NCBI RefSeq assembly: GCF_011405515.1
Contig: NZ_AP022671.1
Location: forward strand, 496,001 to 560,000
Direction of reading: 5' to 3'
From: Nitrospira sp. KM1
Lineage (GTDB): Bacteria; Nitrospirota; Nitrospiria; Nitrospirales; Nitrospiraceae
Length of the DNA stretch: 64,000 nt
In this document: one piece after another, positions 17,413 through 24,936 of the stretch
Layout: each line of letters starts with the position of its first letter
Numbering within the stretch: the stretch's first letter is position 1
Position numbers and translations under genes: made by a program
Notes under the pieces: generated by a model
What the model was told of the DNA's origin: nothing
The model's database searches: none
The model's input: only the letters and a program-made list of their open reading frames with translations

Positions 17413-18483
17413 ATGACGTCTTGTTTGCAAAAGTGCGCTCTGCTTTTGGTCAACCTGCACCTCATGGTCATCATGTCCGGACCTCTGACTGTTGAGGCTT
17501 CTTGCGGGTCGGTGAGTTGTTTTGTGGTGATCGGCTCGCAGCAACAGATCTCCCCGAAGGGACTTCTGACCGTCAATCTCTTTTTTAACTACACGCCATC
17601 TGAGGCCCCGCCGGGGCAAGGAGGAGGGATTCCGTTCGCCAATCAAGAATTGAAGACTCTGACCTTGGCCAATATCGATGTGCAACAGATCAGAACACTC
17701 GTGCGCACCGCCACATTGGACCTGAACTATGGCTTGACCGAGCGCCTGGGACTTGAAGTGGCGCTGCCCTACAAGATGGTGAATGCAGATGCCAATCTGG
17801 GACAAGTGAGTTCGGTGCCATATTCGGATAAGGGCCTCGGCGATACGCTCGTCAAACTCAAGTACAACGTGCTTCCAACTTTAAGGAGCATGTTGGTCTT
17901 CGATTTCGGCGTGAGCATTCCGACAGGCGACTACCAGCAGCGGGCAACAACCGGAAATTACGCTGAGTCCACACTTCAATTGGGTAAAGGGGCGGTTGGG
18001 TTAATACCTTCCTTTTATCAGACGTACGAAATTATCCCCCATCGTCTGAATCAATACCTCCAGGGAAGCTACCGACATACTTTTCGCAACCCCGACGGTT
18101 ATCAGTTCGGTGATGAATGGTCCTTAAATGGCGGCTTCAATGTCATTCCCTTTCAGGCGACCTCCTGGCTGGTTCTGATTCAACAGATGAACTACCGCTA
18201 TACCGTACATGACAGTATGGAGGCGTCGCTTTTTGTATTTGCGCCGGCTCCCATTAACCGTCCCATCCTTCTCGATTCCCGGATAACCAACCGGCCTGTT
18301 CCAACAACGGGGTCTACGTTCCTCGCGTATTCACCAGGCATCATGTTGAACCTTTGGGATTTTGCTCAAGCGTACTTCATTGCACAGATTCCGGTTGCTC
18401 GGGATTTTAATGGGAACCTCGAGCAAGGACAAAGTTATGTGTTTGGATTCACCAAATCGTTCCAGGTGTTCAGTGGCTCATGA
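17413..18483 (+). CDS. Predicted outer-membrane beta-barrel protein
   Basis: 356 residues from ATG 17413, preceded by AGAGGA. A signal peptide ends near residue 31 (before SCGSVSC), leaving two Cys close together at the mature N-terminus. The rest alternates short amphipathic strands with turns rich in Asn, Asp, Gly and Pro (for example TATLDLNYGLTERLGLEVALPY and YLQGSYRHTFRNPDGYQFG segments) and ends in FTKSFQVFSGS, without the usual terminal aromatic. This pattern fits a porin- or transporter-type barrel of the outer membrane. I do not recognise a characterised homologue. Between two small His/Cys-rich exported proteins, it could be the channel of a metal uptake or export system. Confidence 0.7.
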   Translation: MTSCLQKCALLLVNLHLMVIMSGPLTVEASCGSVSCFVVIGSQQQISPKGLLTVNLFFNYTPSEAPPGQGGGIPFANQELKTLTLANIDVQQIRTLVRTATLDLNYGLTERLGLEVALPYKMVNADANLGQVSSVPYSDKGLGDTLVKLKYNVLPTLRSMLVFDFGVSIPTGDYQQRATTGNYAESTLQLGKGAVGLIPSFYQTYEIIPHRLNQYLQGSYRHTFRNPDGYQFGDEWSLNGGFNVIPFQATSWLVLIQQMNYRYTVHDSMEASLFVFAPAPINRPILLDSRITNRPVPTTGSTFLAYSPGIMLNLWDFAQAYFIAQIPVARDFNGNLEQGQSYVFGFTKSFQVFSGS

Positions 18484-18528
18484 AACATCTTTGCAACACG
18501 TCGCCATCGTCTCCACGGTGTTGATCCT

Positions 18529-18834
18529 ATGAAACATTCCGCCCTGTGTTTCGCATTATTGTTATTCCTGCAATGGAGTGCGCTCATTGGGTGGGTGCCA
18601 GCTGCACATTGTGGAGAACAAACAGGGAAGCCGGCGCATTCACACAGCCATTGTTTCGCTCAGTGTCAGAGCATCGACGACCATGATACAGGCATCCACA
18701 TTGAACCGTTGTTTGTCGTCGTTGTCGAACTTGAGTACTTCTTTTCGCCTGAACGAATAGGTCTGCATGGATTCAAGCCGGATCGTCCGCCGAGAGGCCC
18801 CCCAAGATCATCGCACAGAGTTGACCATCATTGA
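18529..18834 (+). CDS. Small exported His/Cys-rich protein 3
   Basis: 101 residues: hydrophobic signal (about 4-26), then HCGEQ, HSHSHCFAQCQ near 38-48 (three His and two Cys in eleven residues), and a C-terminal RPPRGPPR followed by a His-containing tail. It shares the overall plan of the two small proteins at 16079 and 17025 (signal, His run, CxxxC, terminal RGPP) but the aromatic CAW is replaced. Likely a diverged paralogue in the same transcription unit. Metal binding is inferred from composition. Confidence 0.68.
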   Translation: MKHSALCFALLLFLQWSALIGWVPAAHCGEQTGKPAHSHSHCFAQCQSIDDHDTGIHIEPLFVVVVELEYFFSPERIGLHGFKPDRPPRGPPRSSHRVDHH

Positions 18835-18900
18835 GCGCATCACACACAAAGCTAATTTTTGTCTTCCTGACGGATGGAACTGAGAGAAAGGGATTGGGCT

Positions 18901-20472
18901 ATGAGATCCAACAATCGTGTGCATATGTCGTACAGACAAGTCAGCCTTCTGAGCATTCTGTTAATCGGTCTAGCGAGTTGCAGCTCCAGTGATGATGGCG
19001 GCAGTACCCCGCCATCGTCATCATCGAATTCGAACAGCAGTGCGGCACTTCAAGGGCCGCTGGTGTTCGTGAACAACACCGGCGATAAGACGTTAACGAG
19101 TGTGTCGCTCAAAGGGGATTCTGGCAATGCCGTCGTCGGCACCCTTGATGCCGCGAAGTTTGAGAATGTCGCATTGGGTGATATGCAATTCTCCGAAGGC
19201 GAATGGTTATTCATGAATCTGGGGGCGGCTAATAAGGTGGCGGTCATCGATCCCCTGACAGGCGCCACGCCGATTCATGAAGCGAATATTCCGACCGGGA
19301 CGCGCCCCGTTCATATCTATCGCGATACGACCGATGGTGAAGTGATCTGGTCGATGAATGACGGCGATAATGCGCCGGCCACGACGACTCCCGGTGATGA
19401 TCTCATCAACTGTGCCACGCAGACCGGCAGTTCCGTCACCATTCTGCATAACTCGCATCTTGGTCCGGGCGCGAATGTGCCGACTGTTGAGAAGACTATC
19501 TGTCTCTTAGCCGATGGCCACCATGTGACGGCATTTTCATCGGGAGCCGGGGTGCTCAAAAGGGCCTTTGTTAGCAGTGAAACGAGTGGCGAAATCGCTG
19601 TAATCGATAACGAACCTGCTTCACCGGCAAAATGGACAGTGATCAAACGCATCGATCTTTGCAATCCAACGAAGGAGACGAATGCGGCAACCTGCAATGA
19701 TGAATCCGCTACTGCGGCGACCGCACCCTTTACATCGAATAATGCCCATCCCCACGGCATTCGATGGTCACAGCTTACGAAGAAAGTCTATAGCATTCAG
19801 GAAGGGTACAATCAAATAGCCGAAGTCGACCCGACAAGTTTTACTGTCACCAATACCTTTGATTTGAACGGCACTCCGTATACGTCATTCGGCATCAATG
19901 CCGACGGGCGATTTTTGCTGCTCCGTGGTCAAACCTCCGCACCGCAATCCACCAAACTGGGAGTCCTGGACCTAAGTCAGAGTCCGCCGGTCCGGACGGA
20001 TTTCACAATTCCAGAACTCGCGGGAACTGCACCGGGTTCATTTAAGTTCTCCGTCGACGGAAAGAGGTTATACATCCTGGCAGGTAACACGGCAACCGCC
20101 ACGAAAAAGGACCGCCTGTTTGCCTTCGACGCTTCTATGCTTACTGCCGCAACGCCATCATTGACGTTGCTCAAAGAGGTACCCTTAGCGGCAACCGGTG
20201 GACACAATATGGACGTCCTTGTACAAGGCGCCGGAGAAGCCAAATACGTGGTTGTTTCAAACAGCACTGATAACTCCATCTCTATCATCAGTGCAGCGGA
20301 CAATCTGGAAAAACAAAAGGTAGCGGTAGGCCCTGCACCTGGAGCAGTGATGATCTACTATCCAGGAGCTGCCGCGTCGGGCAATCAGTCTATCGCATCT
20401 ATAGTGAGCGGATCAGGAACAGTATCGCCTCAATTAGCTGAACGGTTGGACGATCACGGTATGCCAAATTGA
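18901..20472 (+). CDS. Beta-propeller lipoprotein of the exported-protein operon
   Basis: 523 residues from ATG 18901 (AAAGGGA upstream; an ATG at 18874 would add nine residues). A lipobox LASC puts the lipidated Cys at residue 27, followed by a Ser/Asp/Gly/Asn-rich linker. The rest is made of repeating blades of the YVTN/NHL kind, with strands such as KVAVIDPLTG, EIAVIDNEP, KKVYSIQEGYNQIAEVDP and SISIISAADN. Four Cys in the middle could pair. His residues recur near blade starts (PVHIY, DGHHV, AHPHG, GGHNMD), a pattern that could make a central metal site. It probably sits on the outer membrane or the periplasmic side. No characterised family recognised. Confidence 0.8.
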   Translation: MRSNNRVHMSYRQVSLLSILLIGLASCSSSDDGGSTPPSSSSNSNSSAALQGPLVFVNNTGDKTLTSVSLKGDSGNAVVGTLDAAKFENVALGDMQFSEGEWLFMNLGAANKVAVIDPLTGATPIHEANIPTGTRPVHIYRDTTDGEVIWSMNDGDNAPATTTPGDDLINCATQTGSSVTILHNSHLGPGANVPTVEKTICLLADGHHVTAFSSGAGVLKRAFVSSETSGEIAVIDNEPASPAKWTVIKRIDLCNPTKETNAATCNDESATAATAPFTSNNAHPHGIRWSQLTKKVYSIQEGYNQIAEVDPTSFTVTNTFDLNGTPYTSFGINADGRFLLLRGQTSAPQSTKLGVLDLSQSPPVRTDFTIPELAGTAPGSFKFSVDGKRLYILAGNTATATKKDRLFAFDASMLTAATPSLTLLKEVPLAATGGHNMDVLVQGAGEAKYVVVSNSTDNSISIISAADNLEKQKVAVGPAPGAVMIYYPGAAASGNQSIASIVSGSGTVSPQLAERLDDHGMPN

Positions 20473-20481
20473 GATAACCAG

Positions 20482-20511
20482 GGCGGGGAACCCTCATAAG
20501 GGTTTCCCGCC
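20482..20511 (+). terminator. Strong hairpin terminator after the lipoprotein gene
   Basis: A 13-bp stem (GGCGGGGAACCCT pairing with AGGGTTTCCCGCC, one G-U pair) with a four-base CATA loop, starting ten bases after the lipoprotein stop. It lacks a clear U-tract on the plus strand, so it may act with Rho or as an mRNA 3' end. It marks the end of the 16-20.5 kb unit. Confidence 0.75.
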
Positions 20512-20593
20512 TTGAGACTATCCACACGAACTAGAAATGATCCGTCAGCGTGATCACGATGATTCGCATCGCAGACGTTGAGGAAGATAGTCA

Positions 20594-20735
20594 TGAAGTT
20601 GGATATGAACAAGACACTTCTACATGTTGGAGAAGCAGCAGAATGTCTCGCGGTAGCCGGTGGACGATCTATCGTTGGTTAGAAGAAGGGAAAATTGCGT
20701 GGTACTAAAATCGGTAAGAGCAGCCTATGGGACGT
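20594..20735 (+). pseudogene. Broken excisionase-type helix-turn-helix gene
   Basis: From ATG 20594 the three frames in turn read LLHVGEAAECLAV, then RWTIYRWLEEGKI, then RGTKIGKSSLW. Put together these are a typical MerR/excisionase-like HTH domain (HTH_17). Two frameshifts and a stop destroy it. A similar broken gene lies at 29689. Likely a relic of a mobile element. Confidence 0.65.
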
Positions 20736-21274
20736 AGGTATTCCGTTCGAACGTCCTGAAATCCAGCGGCTTTGAACCATTGCCTGTATTCCTTTTTGCG
20801 CGGAAAGAGCATCCACATGCACGCGATCCAACGAATGACAGGATCCGCTGGCTCCACGGACCAATCATCAACGCAATACCGTTGGCTTTGATGACGCGGT
20901 AGGCTTCTCGAATGCCTTGCTCTGGGTCCGGCCAATATTCAAACGCTTCCGGCAGAGACATACCGATCGAACCGGTCGGTCTCACAAGGGATTTGCTCCG
21001 CATCACCGATGCGAGAAGATACAGGCCTTCAGTTCCGGCTTGGCTTTGCTTTTTTCTGCTGATGAGGGCTTTAGTCGATACATATGACCTACCTTGCGTT
21101 CACCGACTTCACGATCCTCAGCATCGCAAATCCGGTTCCTGAACCGACATCAATCATATGTAGCTCCGGATTGTCCAGTTGTGCCAACGTCAGAGCTTGA
21201 CTTCTCATCCGCTCCGTCCAGAACAGTGGATTAACGTAGGCGTCGTAGACAATAGACAGGATCGGTAGAACCAA
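20705..21274 (-). pseudogene. Broken VTE3-like (MPBQ-type) methyltransferase
   Basis: Three minus-strand pieces in different frames: an N-terminal piece with YDAYVNPLFWTERMRS and the SAM-binding IDVGSGTGF (21092-21274), a middle piece with EYWPDPEQGIREAYRVIK and MIGP (near 20870-20960), and a C-terminal piece with MWMLFPRKKEYRQWFKAAGF (near 20730-20830). These match the order of motifs in plant VTE3-type 2-methyl-6-phytylbenzoquinone methyltransferases and their archaeal relatives. Frameshifts and a missing stretch after the SAM motif show it is dead. An intact methyltransferase with a cyanobacterial MPBQ-methyltransferase sequence is found at 30910. Confidence 0.65.
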
Positions 21275-21310
21275 TACGCTGCTTTTTTATGTTGGATCAA
21301 GGGCATTCCA

Positions 21311-21565
21311 TCACCTACAACTCCGGATACTGTTTAGCAACTCCTTCAAAATGCCGAACGACTGCCTGGATTGTGTTAAACAATGTCGGCATAGACAGCT
21401 GAGACCAGTCGTGTCCTGTAGCATCTCGTTGCCGCCTCTTCCTTCACGAGACAGCTCGAAGCACCAACACGTGCTTTTGCCCTTGGCAAGGGCGCACTCA
21501 TTCCACTGACGACAGAGCGGGCAGCGGGATGGATCGAGGTCTGAATCAGCCAAAGCGTTCCTCAC
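21311..21565 (-). CDS. Small cysteine-rich CWC-type protein
   Basis: 84 residues with nine Cys. The pattern (DPSRCPLCRQWNECALAKG, then TCWCF, then CLCRHCL) matches the cysteine-rich CWC family, small predicted metal-binding proteins of unknown role. It starts at GTG 21565, inside the 3' end of metE, so translation is coupled and it is the last gene of the nrdAB-metE transcript. Function unknown; zinc or iron-sulfur binding is possible. Confidence 0.75.
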   Translation of the reverse strand: MRNALADSDLDPSRCPLCRQWNECALAKGKSTCWCFELSREGRGGNEMLQDTTGLSCLCRHCLTQSRQSFGILKELLNSIRSCR

Positions 21566-23858
21566 CGAACTGCCGGCGAGCCACTCGCGCGGCCCCGACC
21601 ATATTAATCAGCGCTGTCTGAACTTCCGGCCAACCTCGTGTCTTGAGTCCGCAATCCGGATTCACCCACAACCGTGTGGGAGGCAGAATCTTTCCCGCAT
21701 GGACCAGGAGATTGGCCATTTCTTCTTTCGTCGGAACTCGCGGCGAATGAATGTCGTAGACACCCGGACCGATCGCGTTCGGATACTGATAGCGGATAAA
21801 GTCGCCGAGCAGTTCCATTCTTGAGCGCGAGGTTTCAATCGAAATGACGTCGGCATCCATCTCGGCGATTGCCTCCAAGATGTCTCCGAATTCTGAGTAG
21901 CACATGTGAGTATGGATCTGGGTATCGTCTCGCACCCCGCTCGTGGCCAACCTGAAGGCGTCGACGGCCCAGCGCAAATAGCTCCTCCACTCGGCACGCC
22001 GTAACGGCAGTCCTTCTCGCACCGCAGGTTCGTCTACCTGGATCATGGCGAGACCGGCCTGCTCCAAATCCGCCACTTCGTCTCGGAGTGCCAGAGCGAT
22101 CTGCCGGCAGACGTCCTTCCTGGGCACATCGTCGCGGACGAAGGACCACTGTAAGATCGTCACCGGGCCAGTCAACATTCCCTTCATCGGTCGCCGGGTC
22201 AACGATTGAGCATACGTCGACCATTCAACTGTCATCGAACTCGACCGCGACACATCGCCGAAAATGACTGGAGGTTTCACACAGCGCGACCCATAGCTCT
22301 GTACCCAACCTTGCTCCGTGAAGGCGACCCCCTTCAGGTGTTCTCCGAAGTATTCGACCATATCGGTGCGTTCGAACTCTCCATGCACCAGCACATCCAA
22401 GTTGATCGCCTCCTGCTTCTCGATGCAAACCCGTGTCTCCTTTTTCAGAAAGGCCTTATACTCCTCAGCCGTCATTCGGCCGGATCGCCAGGCAGCCCGC
22501 GCTGAACGAACATCGCCTGTCTGAGGAAATGACCCGATCGTCGTGGTAGGAAATAGCGGAAGTTTGAAGCGCGCGTGTTGTACACGATGGCGATCCGCAA
22601 AGGGCGATGCCCGGTGAAGGTCGGCCTCCGTTACTCCCTGTATCCGTTTTTGTACTTCTGAATCATGAATGCGTGAAGATTGAGCTTTCGCCGCGCGCAT
22701 CGCTCTTGAAGCCAATACATGCGGGGCTATTGGATCGTCGAATCGTCCGCCATCCGCTAATTGACAAACTTCGGTGAGTTTCTGCTCCGCGAAGGCCAGC
22801 CAACTCATGAGGTCCGCATCGATTTTCTGTTCAGACTGAACATCGACGGGTACATGAATCAGCGAGCAGGAAGGTGCGACCCACACCCGATGGGCGCCAA
22901 GTGACAGCACCGCTCGATTGACCATTGCTCGTGCAACATCAAGATTCGTTCGCCAAATGTTTCGCCCGTCCACAACACCCAAAGACAGACACATCGAAGA
23001 AGGCAGTACCTCCAACAACGCGCTTAATTGCTCTGGATGCCGCACAAGGTCTATGTGCAAGGCGTCACAGCCCGACTGAATCGCAACCGAAAGATTGTCC
23101 TCCAGCGCTCCAAAGTACGTGGCGAGAAGGAGGCGAGGTCTTGATGGGCACTCTGCGAGTTGTGCGTATGCCAGACGATAGGCAGCCTTGGCGCGGTCAT
23201 CCAGGTCAAGGACAAGACAGGGTTCATCGATCTGCAACCATGTGATCTCTCGTTCCGCAAGTTCGTGGAGAATCCGTTTATACACGGGCAGGAGATCGCC
23301 GAGCAGATCCAGTGGTATGGCATCCTGCGTCTTGCCGTCTTGCAACTTTGACAAGAGCAGAAAAGTCACTGGGCCGATGATAACCGGGCGAGACTCGATG
23401 CCCAGTCTTCGGGCTTCCTCGATCTCCGCGTACAATTTCGCTGCATTGAGCGAAAACTTCTGCGTCCGTTCGAGTTCCGGCACAATGAAGTGATAGTTGG
23501 TATCGAACCATTTAGTCATTTCCAGAGCCGATAGGTCGAGGCCTTTACTATCTTGGTAGCCGCGCGCCATGGCGAAATACCGCGTCAGTGGATCGGCGAT
23601 GGCTTGATAGCGTTGCGGCACGGCGCCCACCATGACGGCAGCGTCCAGCATGTGGTCGTAAAGCGAGAAGTCCCCGACGGGAATGTGATCGATTCCGGCG
23701 CTTTTCATGGCCGACCAATGCCGGCGTCGAAGGTCGTAGCCCGCCTGAAGCAGGTCTGCGGCCGTGCGTTTCCCCGACCAGTATGACTCGAGCGCATACT
23801 TCAATTCCCGGGCGGCACCAATTCGAGGGTAGCCCAGGCAGGTGGCAAGAATAGACAC
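21546..23858 (-). CDS. metE: Cobalamin-independent methionine synthase
   Basis: 770 residues from GTG 23858, which has AAAGGAA upstream; the family N-terminus LGYPRIGAARELK follows at once (E. coli MetE is 753). An ATG at 23927 would give an unneeded 23-residue extension. The C-terminal catalytic barrel has the zinc ligands HMC (near residue 665) and the Cys in NPDCGLKTRGW (near 745), and HGEFERTDMVEYFGE binds homocysteine and folate. It transfers a methyl group from 5-methyl-tetrahydrofolate to homocysteine without B12. It lies 55 bases after nrdB, downstream of a cobalamin riboswitch, so B12 should turn it down. Confidence 0.97.
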   Translation of the reverse strand: MSILATCLGYPRIGAARELKYALESYWSGKRTAADLLQAGYDLRRRHWSAMKSAGIDHIPVGDFSLYDHMLDAAVMVGAVPQRYQAIADPLTRYFAMARGYQDSKGLDLSALEMTKWFDTNYHFIVPELERTQKFSLNAAKLYAEIEEARRLGIESRPVIIGPVTFLLLSKLQDGKTQDAIPLDLLGDLLPVYKRILHELAEREITWLQIDEPCLVLDLDDRAKAAYRLAYAQLAECPSRPRLLLATYFGALEDNLSVAIQSGCDALHIDLVRHPEQLSALLEVLPSSMCLSLGVVDGRNIWRTNLDVARAMVNRAVLSLGAHRVWVAPSCSLIHVPVDVQSEQKIDADLMSWLAFAEQKLTEVCQLADGGRFDDPIAPHVLASRAMRAAKAQSSRIHDSEVQKRIQGVTEADLHRASPFADRHRVQHARFKLPLFPTTTIGSFPQTGDVRSARAAWRSGRMTAEEYKAFLKKETRVCIEKQEAINLDVLVHGEFERTDMVEYFGEHLKGVAFTEQGWVQSYGSRCVKPPVIFGDVSRSSSMTVEWSTYAQSLTRRPMKGMLTGPVTILQWSFVRDDVPRKDVCRQIALALRDEVADLEQAGLAMIQVDEPAVREGLPLRRAEWRSYLRWAVDAFRLATSGVRDDTQIHTHMCYSEFGDILEAIAEMDADVISIETSRSRMELLGDFIRYQYPNAIGPGVYDIHSPRVPTKEEMANLLVHAGKILPPTRLWVNPDCGLKTRGWPEVQTALINMVGAARVARRQFGEERFG

Positions 23859-23913
23859 GGAGTGATTCCTTTCTTTTGATCGCTCAGTGGCGATCCGTAT
23901 TGTTTGTTCGCTC

Positions 23914-24936
23914 TCAAAAGGCCGCATCGAGGGTGACGGCTCCCGTCGCGCCTACCTGATAGGCGGACACGCGGCGTTCGAAAAAATTCGCGATCTCTTG
24001 AACGTCCTGCAATTCCATGAACGTAAAGGGATTTCTTGTACCGTAGTGCTTTGGCAATTCGAGCATCACCAGACGCTGATCCGCCACGTATTCCAAATAG
24101 CGCTTAACGTCCGCCGGTGACAGACCCGCGATGCCTCCCCCAAGCAGATCTTCAGCGAATCCGATTTCACAAGCGACCGCCTCTTCGATCATCGTGATGA
24201 CATTCCGCGCGAGCGACGCGTCAAACAGCTCAGGCTCTTCCCGCCGGATCTGTTGGACAACCTCAAAGGCGAAGGCCATGTGAGCGCTTTCGTCACGAAA
24301 CACCCAATTGGTTCCTCCCGCCAATCCGTGCAGAAGGCCGCGAGACCGCAGAAAGTACACGTACGCAAACGCGGCAAAGAAGAAGAGCCCTTCGATGCAG
24401 GCCGCAAAGCCGATGAGGTTCTGCAGAAACAGCCGGCGTTCGTCTCGGGTATGCAAGACGCTCAGATGCTGAAGGGAGTTCATCCATGTGAAACAAAACT
24501 CTGCCTTGCGGCGTATCGACGGAATGGTTTCGATGGCGGCGAATGCATCGTGCCGTTCAGCGGCGTCCGGCACGTAGGTATCCAGCAGGGTCAAATAAAA
24601 CTGAACATGGAGGGCTTCTTCGTACAGCTGCCGCGACAAGTACATCCGCGCTTCCGGCGCATTGATGTGTCGATACAGATTCAGGACCAGGTTGTTGGCG
24701 ACAATAGAATCCCCTGTAGCGAAGAAGGCAACCAGGCGCTGGACGAGATGACGTTCGGATGAATTCATCTTGCTTCGCAAGTCGTCTACATCTGTTGAAA
24801 AGTCGACTTCTTCGACTGTCCAAGTATTGCGGATGGCGGCCCGATACATGTCAAAAAACACTGGATAGGTCATCGGCCTCAGCGTCAGACACATACCAGG
24901 ATCGAGGAGTCGTGCCGGGCGTTCGACATATTTCAT
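23914..24936 (-). CDS. nrdB: Class Ia ribonucleotide reductase beta subunit
   Basis: 340 residues. Di-iron ligands are visible: Asp in ATGDSIVANN, EALH near residue 108 (Glu and His), Glu in the IEGLFFFAAFAY helix and RDESAHMAF near 210 (Glu and His). Seven residues after the first Glu of EALH comes Tyr, the position of E. coli Tyr122, so it should form a tyrosyl radical (class Ia/Ib), not the Phe type (Ic). It provides the radical for NrdA and needs oxygen, not B12. The ATG overlaps the nrdA stop (ATGA). Confidence 0.96.
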   Translation of the reverse strand: MKYVERPARLLDPGMCLTLRPMTYPVFFDMYRAAIRNTWTVEEVDFSTDVDDLRSKMNSSERHLVQRLVAFFATGDSIVANNLVLNLYRHINAPEARMYLSRQLYEEALHVQFYLTLLDTYVPDAAERHDAFAAIETIPSIRRKAEFCFTWMNSLQHLSVLHTRDERRLFLQNLIGFAACIEGLFFFAAFAYVYFLRSRGLLHGLAGGTNWVFRDESAHMAFAFEVVQQIRREEPELFDASLARNVITMIEEAVACEIGFAEDLLGGGIAGLSPADVKRYLEYVADQRLVMLELPKHYGTRNPFTFMELQDVQEIANFFERRVSAYQVGATGAVTLDAAF

